From assembly GCA_013433145.1 (NCBI GenBank), contig CM024176.1:4274849-4338848 (forward strand): 64,000 bases of DNA, in the 5' to 3' direction. The DNA is from Ascaris suum (taxonomy: Eukaryota > Nematoda > Chromadorea > Rhabditida > Ascarididae). Of the stretch, positions 47,841 through 64,000 are shown piece by piece (the stretch's first letter is position 1; every line of letters begins with the position of its first letter). The notes below the pieces were generated by a model. It saw only the letters and a program-made list of their open reading frames with translations. It was not told the DNA's origin and ran no database searches. A program made the position numbers and the translations under genes.

Positions 47841-49488
47841 AAAGATATTTGTCATCGGTTTTTATGTGTATGGTAAGTTACAAGCTGTATTTTTCAAATC
47901 AGTGATCTTCAGAGCGTCTAATTTGCTAAGTGCCCTTAAAAGTTTTGCGAAATATTGATAAAATACAAAAATTCCTCGTCGCGCAAAATATTTCCGTGTA
48001 TCTCTTTTTCGAACTGTAATTGCAAGAAATGTACCTCGAGATTTTGGTTTGCTATATGTAGTCAACTTTTGTTCAGAGAATAATAGGAGCCTAATTGCCT
48101 TACGCTTAACTCGCCTATTATTATCAAGTATATCACGGAGGATGAACGTCTCACCAACTTTCAAAACCTTGACGCCGAAAACTAATTACAATTCATCAGC
48201 AATGATATTATGGATTTCCTTAACAAATATATAAGGATGAAATCGTGCACAAACTAGCAAATGAGTTTAAAAAAGAACGAAAAAACTTTATTGTCGACCA
48301 GAAGAACTTTCGCGGAGTGCCTTAATCAATAGCGCAATCGGATGAAAAGACATCGAGGTTTACGGATGCGATATTGTTCAATATTTCTTGAACATCTCTT
48401 TGTCTCCATCTTCGGGATATCCTCGATATAGTTCATTCCAGCAAGCTATTTGCTTATTCATTCGCTTCTTTCCTATATAACTTTCTAAAGGGGATCTTTG
48501 CATTTACCATTCTTCACTATTTTCCTCATAATTTGTCGTGTAATAAAGGAGAAAATAAATGCTATAAGGCTTCTTTTAATTATAATATACGATGCTCTCT
48601 ATCACTTTTTGAGAGGAATAGATGCGAATACAACAAAACAATGAGAGTTCTTTGTCTCTAGAAATCCGTCTTCACTAAAAAAAAACTCATTCGAATACGA
48701 AAAATTTTTCTTTCTCAGCCACCGATCAAACAACCACCTATCTTCCGCATTCTGTTGCCTTCATCGAAGTGACCAAAAGTAATATCCATAATCGGTGGAA
48801 AATTTACTTGCCAGTTACTGCACAAAAGAAATCAATATTTATGAGACTTCTGCATCAGAAAAGCATTAAAGAGTGCTGAGAATTTGGCCAATTTGACATA
48901 TGTCATCCATTAATCTACCATGAGTTGATTTACTAAATGCAGTGGACGATAGAATGGATGGAATTTCTTCGCGCACTTTTAACTTTCTAATTCAGCTCCA
49001 CTAGCCCTATAATTCAATTTATTTTTCGCAGATCCGTCGCACTTCCGGCCGACTTTGCAGGAGTAAGAAATAGTGATTTCCAAAGTTGTCGTTTAGTTAT
49101 TTGGAGTTATTTTTTCCAGCAATATAATCCATTACTGCTACTTTGCTTCCACCATTATTAGTAAATAAAAGAGTAGAAAGAAGGCAGCTGCATGCCTTGC
49201 TCATTCATAACAACGGGTGGACGCAGAGTGGATGTAGTTTGCTGAATCTTCAGTTGCACATCTTCCGCGATGTTTCAAAGCATCGGCAAATTTTTTGCTG
49301 TTCATCAGCAATCGAACTGTGCAACGGCAAAAAATCAACACATTTAAAAGTTGTTCATATGTATCGATTGCATACTGAGCGCTCTAACTGAGTAGTCTGT
49401 TGATGATGATAATGTCCATAAAGCGCTGATACTATTGCATAGGAGCTTGTTTAAATGAGCAAGCAAACTCCGACTCATTCATTCATTT

Positions 49489-52839
<3,351 letters not shown>

Positions 52840-52957
52840 CTGAGACAATTCCTCCCACGTTTTTTTTAATTCGCATAAAGAGAGCAGTTCATTCTGTTCC
52901 TCAACCTCCTCCTCGTTCCCCCCCCTCTTCCCCACCTCGCATTCTTTGTTCCAGATC
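52840..52957 (+). other. Pyrimidine-rich tract ending in an acceptor-like TTCCAG
   Basis: A C/T-rich run of about 100 bp ends with TTTGTTCCAG, the shape of a 3' splice site with its polypyrimidine tract. A plus frame open for 89 codons from a non-ATG codon follows at 52966. No domain is recognised in it, so the splice-site reading is tentative. Confidence 0.3.
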
Positions 52958-53741
52958 TGTGCTAAGTGAAGCATCGTTTCGGCTTCCTCGAATTATTCAG
53001 AGTGCACTCCAAACAATTTTTCCGCATTAAAGTCCATCGAGAATGTTATCGCTCTCAAGAATCTCTTTTTTCTAGATCGGTTTCCCCATCAGCGGGATGC
53101 GAATGCTTCATCGATGTTGTTTCCAATCATCAAACAATTGGTCGACGTTCTTTATTTTGCTCTCTGCCAATAAGTTTTAAGTCTCTTCGCGTGCACACTC
53201 TCTCTTATCGCATTTCTCTGGTTACCCTCCATTGACTTTAGCGAAGTGTTAAGCGCTTTCCGTCAAGACGGCTAAGCTGAAGCAAGAAAGGAGTGCATGA
53301 ATGTTGCTTTAAAATGTTCGTTGGTCAATACTGCTTACGTGTCGTTCCTAATGTCCATCTCCTTTGTGGTCATCTGGCTATTCCTCCTCATCTCGATATT
53401 GCCGTTGTCAAAAATTTGTATGTCGCCCCAACGCAATTTATGCGACCTCTGCGAAAACGCTATCTAATGCTTCCTTAATAGAGTGCCTAATGTTCTCGAA
53501 TTTGCTCATGAAAAAGTTTATATGTTCTCTTAAAAAATTATTATTGATACCCAATTGGTGATTATCCTTAAATTTTCATGGATGCTACGTAGTGCTGCTT
53601 CATTATAATATCGAACATATCTTATATGTTTTCTCAGTATGATTAATCTTAGTGGGATAGGTTAGAAAATATATTGCTTGCAAGTTGGAATATGTGTTCG
53701 GAAAATTTGCCCAATCAAATGAGGAAACTCCGGATGAGGAA

Positions 53742-53751
53742 GGGGGGGGGG
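53742..53751 (+). repeat. Poly-G run of 10 in a G/A-rich stretch
   Basis: Ten consecutive G followed by GAGGGGGAGAGG-type sequence. Strand orientation is opposite to the four upstream poly-C runs. Confidence 0.9.
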
Positions 53752-54788
53752 AGAGGGGGAGAGGAGTGGAAAATAGGCTTGGAGAGAGACGGGCCATTCC
53801 CGGGACAGCATCTTCCTTCAGCAATGAAGTGACTTTTTTCTTCCTGCATCCTATAACCTCAGGATTCGGTATCCGCGCTTCTCTGAGCAGTACGTTATAA
53901 CTGTGTACGCTACAATCTCGATTAGTGTTGGCATGCTCGCCTAGAAATATCCATAGATACCCATAGAAGAACAACCGCCGTGCATCAGTGAAATTTGTGT
54001 GCGTAGTTCCACTAATTCATCACAGTTGGACACTCTCCCATCCTAGCCGCCAGAGGATATCTTCTCTTGAGAGTTCAAAAGGCCGCTCTTTAATTATTCA
54101 GTTATCACCAACGGTCATGATGAGAGCATTATCGGCTCATTTGAAGATTGCGAGTGCCACACATTTCCACGAATGAATTTTTCGTGTTAACGGTTATGAA
54201 CCATTTCTTATAGTATTATAGGTTTTACAGTTTTGTGAAGTGCAAAGTTCATATCACGAAAAAAAGGAATAAACTGCAAATATGGTGACTCGTCCCATAG
54301 ATGATGCTTTACAAAGGGTTCATCGAGTTCTTGAGAACGATCATTAGTTTCATAGTTCTTTCTCTTTTCCTTTACCTCCTCAATCGAAAACATCATGCTT
54401 GCTCCCAAATAAAAATGCAGATAATGAAGTCGCACTTTATGCTGTAGCTTTACTTTAAAGATTTGGAAACTGCAATACACTCACTAGCTAATTACAGTGG
54501 AGGAGCAATCTTTCACTTAGGCGCATCAACGATGCCATCAATGGGCGGAATGAAGATTTTTCTACTAGAAACCCATCGATTGTTTTTACACTTTAAACGC
54601 AGGCTTTCGTTCATTTCCGTCACAAGCAGAAAGATAGACGAAGAAATTTTTTTTGATTTGGTCCTTTGCAGCAACGAATAGACATCAGTCGCACAAACCA
54701 GCGTCATAAATATTCCGTCCTCTAATTCAATTCAGTCAGTATATGCATGTGAACTGTTTTGGTCAGCTATTGCAATACGGTTAGTCGA

Positions 54789-54802
54789 GGGGGGGGGGGG
54801 GG
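54789..54802 (+). repeat. Poly-G run of 14
   Basis: Fourteen consecutive G followed by GA-rich sequence. Confidence 0.95.
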
Positions 54803-57800
54803 AGGATGTAGAGAGGAGGAATAGAGGATGAAGCGAAGGTTTATATAAAAGGATATTTTTACGACACTTCAGAATTCGAGTTAATTTTTTGAAATGCGGG
54901 TGTTCTCTAGTCATGCTTGCAAACTTTTCTATTGTGCATTATTTTCTACCACTTTGACTCTTATAATGCTTTCAAGTGAAACTGCTTCAGAGTGAAGGGA
55001 TGCTGGATCCTTGTTTGTTAGTGCTTAAATGCTTTACCCTATCTAGAAACAATAAGTTCAGAGTCTCTGAGATAAAGACCTCTAGTGAAATGAATTTGTC
55101 TAAGTAATACACCAGTTCGATTGCGGCTTAGTTCTTTAGGTTTTACCAATAAACCTTTGCAGCTAGGAGTTACTGCAGCTTGGTTCTTTCACTGTGGTAA
55201 TTTTCGTTAGCTGATTATAAAATTGCATTATCTGAACAAAATGCAATCATACTATATAAAAAATAAAATGCTTTTCAACTTCACTAAATTTCAAGATCGG
55301 AGGAAGTATTTCCACTTGCTTTGCAATGTTTTTCGAGCAACTGTTTGGCCTCAAACGTTAATCGACATTCAGAGCAATTTTCTGTGACAGCGCAAAGGCG
55401 CGTGATGTTTATGTCGAGCGGAGAAGTTAAACATCAGCGAAGAATAAAAAAAAAACACACAAATATTCGGCAGTACGTGAATCACGTTCATACTGTGGTT
55501 CTCTTCGATCTATATAACTTACAGCACTAATAAAATTCCTTTCAGTTCAAAGTTTGTTTCACTTTATATAATAGGACCTAACTTAATTACTTAAGCCCAT
55601 TATGAATTTTTAATTAGATAAAAGCATTTAAAAATTATCCATGGAATCACAGATTTAATTTTTGCTCTATTACTTGAGTTCTTAGGTTTAAGTGGTTTAA
55701 ATATAATATGGATCAAATATGATCTCAAAAAATTTTTCTCCTTCGCTCAACTATTTCACCCGACTTCATTCAGGTCTTCACTCAAGCTGCTATTTGTACA
55801 ATTCTTTATCGAACTTCTACTTTAGCATCGCTAATTATCTCATATTCCCTATCAATATTTTTTACCGTTTTTATGCATTGGAATAATTGTCTCGATTATA
55901 GAGTATATCATAGAAACTGAATGACTTCCCTTAATATTTCATTATTTCCGCAAAACACTAACTAAACTTCACCGTCTACTATAATGTCTACGGCACAAAT
56001 AACGATGCCCATGCTTTCAATTATAGGCCATTTAGCTGCGATCGTCGAATCTAATAAACGATTGCAATGAAATTTTTGCTCAGCTTTTGTTGAGAAACAA
56101 TTTTTTGTCTCTCTGAGGGGTTTCTTGATTACGTAATGTCCATTTACGCTTCATTCTTTTATGTTTATGTAATGTAATGTACTAATTGAAGTTGCAATTT
56201 TTGCTCTCACTATATTAATTTTTTTTCCATAATTCCATCGATATATTAGTCATTAGAAATGTTGCGCAATATATGAATGAACACAGCTGAAACACTGCGC
56301 TCGGAGCCGCGCCATTACCAACATTTATTAGGCAGTAGTGGAGTAAAAAGTTACTAGTATTCAGAACTGCTATAATAATATCGAGCATTAAATCGATCTT
56401 TCTTTCTCAGTCGAAATTCTACACTTGTGACCAATACAAATTGCAAAAGCATTTCATCTATTGGTACAAATGATTGTCTACAGACTTTCTAGATCTGAGA
56501 TTTATACAACCAAAGCCATAAAGTGTTATTAAAGAAGTATATGGAAAGAGTATGAGGATTGGAATTTATGACAAGATTTAATCTTAGATGAATTGATCTT
56601 TGTAAAGACTAGCTGAAAAATTGCTCAAAGAATCTGCTCCAAAATTATGAATGAAATTCAAGTACCACAATAATTCAAAATATCGTGGATAGGTGGAGTA
56701 AATTCTGGCTTGATAGCTCAACGTGTAATTATATGTGATAAACAAATGAAAATACGTGCCAAAGAGATAGATGATATGCAGTAGTTATTAAGTAAGGGCT
56801 TGCCAGAAATCACGCATAAAATGCGCTTTTTGCATTCTCTCTGGCTGCGAAAGCAGCGTAGCAACGTACTAGCAAATAATGTGACAAATATACAAGACGC
56901 CGTCTTCATCTATTGTCACTACGATTGTGCATGCGTGCCTTCATAAGATTCTGTAACTCGACGGATGCAAGTTAAAAAGAAATCGATGTAAAGCGTGTGT
57001 AAATTTGTTTCCAAATTTGGATACATATAGGTCTTCATAAACTTGATAGACCAAACTCACAAGCGGTATAGCAGAATGAGCCAAAGTGTAAGTAATACCC
57101 AACTAATTTCATCCATGTAGCTTCAGCAATTGTTGAGTTGGACATAGACGGACAGATCATATATACGCAGGAACACCGAGACCGTCATGATGGGCTTTAG
57201 AAAGGCGACTTTGCAAAAGTGTCTAAAGAGTAGCAAAATGATGAGTGCTTTCTGCGGAAGTTATTGGTCATTTGTCAAGCAAAAAAAATTTCGGCTCATC
57301 TGGCTGATTTTAGAAAATACTCGACTCGCAATTACTTCCTTTGTCAAACTTCGCTGGTAGACTGGACATACCATACCTCGTCACGGTAACTCTGTGTCCC
57401 ACAGGTTGAAATTATGCGACATGCAAACACTCACGTAGACACTGATAAAAGCGTGTAGATATGACATCACCATGAAGCGTCTTTAGCAAATTCTGGCAAA
57501 AATGCATAAGTTTGCACAAAATTCGTTGTTTCATTTCACCACAGATGTGGAGTGTTGGGCAGATTGGTGAACATCATGTGGGAAATATGAGCTCATTCAA
57601 CTTATTGCCCGTTAATTGACAGCGTTAAACTATTAGGAATGCAGCTGACGTGGGGACTGGAACAGATCCACATGTCTTGGCATCACTGAGTTCGGATCCA
57701 GTCGGCCACATAAATTTTTTACGCAGTGGTAAATACTTAAGACACGATCATCCTTCCTTAAGACATTATTCATATAAGCATTTGCATGAATTCTTCGCTG

Positions 57801-60484
57801 ACATTGTCTTCTACTTCCACCGACAGATTTTGTTGTAGGATATGATGCGTATACAGACTACTCTTAGGATTTGCAGACTGGTCGTATGAAAGAAACTTCT
57901 GCTAAAGGAGACCTCACATTATATATTAGCGAGTGGAAACAACCGAGCAGATCGAACCCTACCCGCACATATACCCATCCAAGTTGTTGGGAGTTCAATG
58001 ACGCTTCTCGCTTAGTTGCAGCAATTGTGGAGAATGTTTGCTACGTGAAATTATCGCCTTCTGCCGTACTTTGATTTACTTTAGTGCTTCACCAATTCAT
58101 TCTCGTTCTCCACTTTTTCAATACTTTTATACTTTAACGAATAGAAATACTCTTGCGTAGCGACTATATGACAAATAAATCTGCAGCTCATATTTATTTA
58201 GTCAATATTTGCCACAAATTTTCTTCTTTTCAAAAATCTACGGTTTTTTTCCAAACTCTATAGTAGAGAATAATGCATTTGGAGTATAGAAAGAATGAAT
58301 GAAAACTTGATAAGAACAGAAAACTTCGCTTTTTTGAATACAACTTTGTTGTTTTTTCTAAGTCTTTGAATTCATTACTCATCTTCTTAGAAATTACTTC
58401 ATTCATTATTACTTACTTAATAATCGTATACGATAGAGACATTTCAGTATCATCTTGCTGAAATCTTATTATCAAAATTACCTTCGATGTTCTAACTCGA
58501 CCAACTTCTTTATTGAGTCAATTCAATTAAAATTTTTTAAATTTTTTCTAACGTAATTGTTCTTCTCTTCGACAAGTAGAAGGGAAACGTCGGTGAAATT
58601 TTTTAGCTATCAGTGAGAAAGTTCATCGAAAATCAAACCGGGAGACTGGTTATCACATACGAAACTAACACATTGTAATGAACGCTTCATTTTGGAAAAC
58701 AGTTTTTTTTAATGTTGTAATATGGGCATCAGTGTCCCACATTGATGCAGATTGTTAATTGTAATGATACAGATTGTAGTAATTGTAATTTTGATTGTAA
58801 AGATGACGCAAATTTCACAGCAACCCTACGCAGCAGCAATCTATTTTCAATTAATGTGGACTGAAATATGCACATTAATGGTAATTTGTTTGCATAATGA
58901 TGTGGAGGTGAGTTAAATACTGTTGTAGAAAGGAAGCTCATTTGTTTAGAGCTAGTCCGATGAAGAAAACCATTACAAATGCTTAAATAAATAATAAATA
59001 AAACATCATAGATATCGCGAAAACTGCGCATTTGTCAATGATAGCGATTACGGAGACGCAAAAGTATTTTATATATACGAAGGTTAATTTTCATACGTAA
59101 CTCGAACCCCGTTAAACGCCACAAGCATTGAAACTCCGGTAAATAGTGGGCTGCTGGAGGGTTTCATTTCAGTTAATTTTGCAGGTAAATTAATCTTTAA
59201 ATGGCTCTAAATTTAGCCATTACTGTTGCAATAAAGATATTTTATTTCATAATGCCATTCAACGAAGACGACGTTGGCGAATGCTAAATGACGCGATTTG
59301 TGGGCGATGAGTCATAGCTCGTTTTATCGCATCCGATATGCACTCCTCATGTCAACAATTCGAGCGATTCTCACAGAATGGTTTTTTGCATATTCCATTC
59401 ATTTATTACACGATGAAATTTAAAAACGCTTTTGCTATGAGTCATTCCAATTGAACGCTTGAAATGTTGACGACGCTGAATGGTGTATAACTTTGCAGGT
59501 AATTTGCAGATTAGGTTTTATTGAAGTGTAGTAGATCTCAACTTCCTATAACGTCAAAGCGTACAATACTTGTACCTAGAATATCTACTAATTTGTCGCT
59601 GGAAGTTGGCTCTAATTGAGCAAAACTATACTTTATTAGGTAAATTTCAGTATAGTACCGGTACAAACCTCCCTCTTTATGGTTTAGAAGGGTTCATGAT
59701 TGACGGGCTAATTATACATAGCTTCAAACTACATAGATCCCATCACCAGCTCCATTCATTAGAGAATGCTCATCCGTTTTATTTTGAATTTGAATTTACT
59801 GCTATTTCGGCAGTTGTCTTTGTGATCCTCCCGTTTGCCTCAAAAAAAAAACCCTTAATCTCTTGTCTAAGATGTGATCACAGTGACATAAAACTTACCT
59901 CTTAAATTCTTCACAATCTCGGCCTGAAACTGCAGAAACGACTTTACTTTTGTTTCTAACGCCGTCATTGATTCATTGATTCTCCCCGCCATCTGTGCTG
60001 AAAAACGGAATGTTTTCATAATAGCGCATTTATATGCTTCGTGTGACATTTATTGCGACCGTGGACTTTTTACAGCATTTTTTCGTGACTATTTAAATCT
60101 ATAAAATAGCCGATAATATTTGCCAATTGCAAGAATGAAATGTGTCTGGTTTTTTCCTCATAAGCACGCAAATAGGCTTCATATTGGTGCAAAGTTGTGG
60201 GGATAATATGTAAAAAACTTCTTAATCAAACAAAATTGAGCTGATAAGCTAACTGCTAGGTATTGAAGATAAAATGATAGAAATGATGAAATGCAGCCAT
60301 CAATGCTTATCAGTAGAACGCATCCACGTCTGCTGCAAATATGCTACATTCTTCTACAGACATAATAAAAATTCTCTGCCCAAATTCTTGAATCTTGCAA
60401 GCTGCCGTCATGCGGACGGTTATTCTGAACAATCTCTTCTTGCAATTCTTGCTCACTCTAACAGGCATATGCACTAAGGGCCAA
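54803..60484. other. AT-rich anonymous DNA, no gene seen
   Basis: Short frames only; those at 57650-57838 and 57871-58074 have even composition but no known motif. A small tandem duplication is at 58748-58800. Confidence 0.5.
58748..58800 (+). repeat. Imperfect 22-23-bp tandem duplication
   Basis: The unit cagattgt(ag)taattgtaat occurs twice in direct succession, followed by a partial gattgtaa. Confidence 0.75.
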
Positions 60485-60487
60485 TTA

Positions 60488-60847
60488 GAGATAGACTAAC
60501 ATTTTTTGAGCCTTAAGGTATCCTTGGTGTCGGGTCATTCTGAAAATTCTGGGACCCCAAGCAGTGATTTGAATACTCTCTAGTCGACCGGACATCGAAG
60601 TTTCTAAAAAATGCATGCCGAACCTTTGGACTCTCAACGATCGTCCTCTGAGCATTTCGTTCTGCTCCGTATTTTCACCTCTATGAAAATGTACAACTTT
60701 TGCTATGAATGCACTCTTCAACTGTATGCAGTAACGAGGAATTTCATTTAGCCAGGCTGCTATAAAAATAGTCTTTCCAGCCGATTCGGCGACCTCATTT
60801 ACTATTTCACTGAATCGTTGAGCAGGTGCCACGTGGAATGGTTATCG
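60488..60847 (-). other. Open frame of about 120 codons, unassigned
   Basis: A minus-strand frame is open from after a TAA near 60848 to the stop at 60485. It has no ATG near its start; if coding it would be an internal exon, and the minus strand offers an acceptor-like CGATTCAG early in it. Residue usage is even (Trp, Arg, His and Glu well spread). No domain is recognised, and a frame of this length is expected a few times by chance in 64 kb of this composition. Confidence 0.2.
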
Positions 60848-63800
60848 AAAATTACGGCAGTGGAATAGTCTAAGATTACAGTAAGGTTGATGATCAAAAC
60901 GGCTTTTTAGAACAGGCCAAATTTTACTGACGTCATTTCATTGAATAACTTCCCGAAAAGAGCAATACGATGCTTATAGTTTGTCATTCTTGTGATTTCA
61001 CGCTTAAGGGAGTTGAGGGTGGCACTGACTGGCCAATCAAGACTTACTAAAATGAAATACATCACTTATGGAGTGCTGTGAAGTTGTTCTCAGTGCGGTT
61101 CATAGCTGAATTGCTATGTTAGTGAAAAATCAAAAGTCGTTAATTTGATGACGGCTGTTCTACTGAATTTTTTGATTCATATAAAAACAAGTCCTTGTTT
61201 TTCAGTGTTTTTTGTGACATAAGAATATAAGAATTAACTTGGAAGAAAATTGTCGACCGCTGAAATGAAAACAGTTCTATGAGTAGGTGAGGTGCTCCAG
61301 AAGACTCGTTGCAGCATATTGTGATCTCTTTGCAATCAAATCGGCTAAGTCAAACGGCTCTTTCAAAATTCAAAAGTAACAATAAGCTCATAAATGTCAA
61401 CATATTTTTCAGCACTTGAAAAATTTTCAAAAACTTCATTCAATATATTCACGAATGATTATCGGCTGAAATGAGTTCCACATGTACGCTTTGTTATGTT
61501 CTTAATTTGTTTACAATTCTTAGATGAATTTCTAAATGGCTATCTATAATTTTCAGTTTGCCACGGACTATATGTCTATGAAATTCAACTGCCTTTCAAG
61601 ATTAGTGCTATATGTTCAGTGATATTTAAGTTGAAATTCTCCACATACATAGGTAGAGAAATATTTTTATATGCATGAGCGAGCTGTTGTCGATATGCTT
61701 ATTGGTAGAAACTTAGAAAAAAACACTTTGCTAAAACACCGAAACGATATTGGAGAAAGAAAGCAAAGGATAGGACCAGGTTGATAGCACATGATGCTGA
61801 TCACTGATCACACTGATGTCATTGCGCGATGTGAACGTCCTAACAAACTATATATTCCTAGCGGCATTCGATCGACATGTCGCTTTTGTGATAACATATC
61901 GCTTTATTGATATAAAGGTTGGTGAAGATGAAGCATTAATGATTCTCATCAGCCGATTTATAGACTTCCGATTCATCCGTGAATTTCTTTAGACCAATCT
62001 ATGAAGAATGTTTGCATCCAATAGCCTCGTTCATTCGATGTAATATACGCTATAAGTTTGCAGTTTCGTATGTTTAGAATTTCAATATCGTTCCTTCTCA
62101 TGTTGTTCTCGCTTGTTTCGGAGAATGTTTGCCGTGGAAGTGTTGATTTATCTGTGGCATTTAGTCTTTAGTTCTACCTGTTTGGTTGCCTCTTGTCGCT
62201 GCAATATCTCGTGCTGCACAATTCCGGGAGTGATTTTATGCACAAAACGCTTGCTCCATAGTATTAACTTACCAATTAGAAAATTTGTTCAGTGAAATTT
62301 TGGTTGACATGATCAACATTGAAAGGAGGCCACCCGAACTAAACTTTTTTCAAAGTGACGACCTTTCTGATGAGTTGTAAACATTTTTTCCAACAAATTG
62401 AAGTTACAAGCAGAGTTTTTGTAAAAGTCCCTCTGACGACTGAGAAACTGAAACTGATTAGAAATGAGCTCGGACTGAGAAAAAAAATCATTTCTCGCCT
62501 CTTAGTTATGAAAACGAATGGGCGAGCTACGAACAACTTATTATCGAACTCGTATGCAATCTCGTTGAAAATTTTTGCATCCGATTTGCATATGCAAATT
62601 TTCACACACTTTTTAAAAAACTCTTGAAAATATAAAATTGTGGAACGATTTATTTGCGCTTTTGCGAAGCATCTGATGCATTTTATGCAACTTCTACGAA
62701 CAACTTTCACATTACTCTTATACGAAGACAATTTTTGGGGTGATGCATTTATGCGACCGGTCGATTAATTTACGAAATGCCTTATTTCGCAATTTCGTTG
62801 TTGTTTTTCGTAATATTAATGCAACCGGTCGGTCTGTTGTTTGGATTGGAAAAGCTAATGAAGCGACGATCTTGATGCATTCTTCCACTCGAAATATTGA
62901 TGAACTAAAATAGAATAAGTGTGAAGAAGAAAGTGAAATAGAATAGAATGTGACAGAGCAGAACAATATAGAACAAAGGAGAGCAGCGTAAAAGAATGGA
63001 AGAGAACAGAATGGAAATGAAGATGAACTGGAGTGAAACAGAAATTAATGGAACAGACTGAGATGAAATTCCTGCGGAATGTATGCAGCCAATAGTGCAT
63101 TGACCTCAGTTCACTGCATTCATATTTTACGGTCGAAACAGTCTTGACGGTCTAAACTTGATAGCACTATGGAAAAAAGGCACTTTTAGACAAAATGTTG
63201 CAGTATCTTCTATCTTTGAGAACCACCTCAGCCGTGTGCCTTGTCGCTAGCAAATATCGCTGGAATTTCTTAGTCCCTTGCTTCACAAGCTTTCGCATTA
63301 TGCGAGTGTCGCTTATATGGATATGTGTTCCTGTCTATTCGTCCATATGATTTAAAGAAGGAATCGTTGAAGCTAGAGTTACTAAATTTGGAGGGTTTAA
63401 TGAGCACTACAATATAACCTTTCATTTCATTGCTCACATTGTTCAATCAACTTCGACAAGAACTGCAGATATTAAAAATAGCAATATATGAATATACATT
63501 TTGCACCCTTTGGATTCTCATTTTACGTCGATCTAATATCAGAAAACTTATTCTTTTGTATAGGAGTAGTGAGAGCAGTTGACTCACTTTTAACTTAAAC
63601 GTTCGCATATTGTTCGCATATTCCTTTTTTTTGCTGACAACTTATGTAATTGTTTCGCAACGTAAGCCGGATGGAAATGCGCCCATTGTAGCAGTTCTTT
63701 TGGCATTCTTCTCTACCAGTTTTAATGTGTATCCTCAAGCGTCTAGTCTACTCGATTTTTTGCACGTCCTATGCATGGTTTGTCAGTCTCTGCTGAAAAT

Positions 63801-64000
63801 GTTCTGTGATTCTGCCTCGTAGCTTGTAACTGGATGGTGGGTAGTGACTTTGCTGTTGTACTCTTAAGCGGAAAGCTCTCGAACACACGAACACCCTTCT
63901 GGCATCTACTCCATTCTCATTACATAACTAATACAAGCATTCTGCCATTAACTAATTTTTGAGACTGATACCACTTCCTAGCACCTAACATATTAAGAAA
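60848..64000. other. AT-rich anonymous DNA, no gene seen
   Basis: Opposed open frames at 62339-62731 (minus, 130 codons) and 62355-62627 (plus, 90 codons) overlap each other and neither is recognisable. The purine-rich stretch at 62905-63070 is listed separately. Confidence 0.5.
62905..63070 (+). repeat. Degenerate GAA/GAACA purine-rich repeat
   Basis: Irregular repetition of gaaatagaa, gaacaga, gaatgga and similar words over about 165 bp with very few C or T on the plus strand. It is probably a decayed simple repeat. Confidence 0.75.

Noticed and set aside
59098..59125. GGGGTTCGAGTT on the minus strand, a possible tRNA T-arm
   Set aside because: The T-stem does not close and no cloverleaf can be built around it.
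61788..61812. Repeated TGATCA palindromes
   Set aside because: Two 6-bp palindromes one base apart are not enough to infer an operator or a repeat family.
62358..62402. CTGATGAG word with a GTTG/CAAC stem, resembling a hammerhead ribozyme core
   Set aside because: The required GAAA after stem II is not in place and no flanking stems I and III can be drawn.

Overview
This is AT-rich (about 37% GC by eye) eukaryotic genomic DNA with no recognisable intact gene. The features that can be read are long (TA)n microsatellites, poly-C/poly-G runs, phased A/T clusters and decayed LINE-type retrotransposon sequence. Together these fit an animal genome, most plausibly a nematode intron or intergenic region. 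The nematode reading is an inference from texture (phased An/Tn clusters and G/C homopolymer tracts), not from a gene. I see no rRNA, no convincing tRNA, no CRISPR array, no prokaryotic operon structure, and no run of exons with recognisable domains.

The best-supported content is one repeat family present twice, about 40.5 kb apart and in the same (minus) orientation: about 4060-5545 and about 44530-45990. Reading the minus strand, the first copy keeps three reverse-transcriptase signatures in the right order: motif A (DVKRAL, 5194-5211), the GxPxG block (GAPHGTVL, 5016-5039) and the catalytic YADD (4929-4940). The second copy keeps a better motif A (IKRGYD, 45626-45643) but has CAGN where YADD should be. 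Both are dead, stop- and frameshift-ridden relics. Just 3' of the RT part lies a 150-bp block (4171-4320 and 44641-44790) that aligns without gaps at 130/150 identity, and 19 of its 20 differences are transitions. It is far better preserved than the RT itself and is the most interesting signal in the window.

Layout: 1-4050 anonymous AT-rich DNA; 4060-5545 LINE relic 1; 5546-13560 anonymous; 13573-14337 a minus-strand reading frame open for 255 codons; 14340-25600 anonymous DNA with scattered C+T-rich or GC-richer blocks (18030-18300, 22270-22620, 23030-23275, 24400-24660); 25600-44300 AT-rich DNA with poly-C runs, two (TA)n arrays and phased A/T clusters; 44340-45990 a GC-rich block abutting LINE relic 2; 46000-64000 AT-rich DNA with more poly-C/G runs, a third (TA)n array and some low-complexity tracts. 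Most other apparent reading frames are 60-130 codons long, on both strands, often without ATG, and resemble nothing I recognise. I treat them as chance openings.
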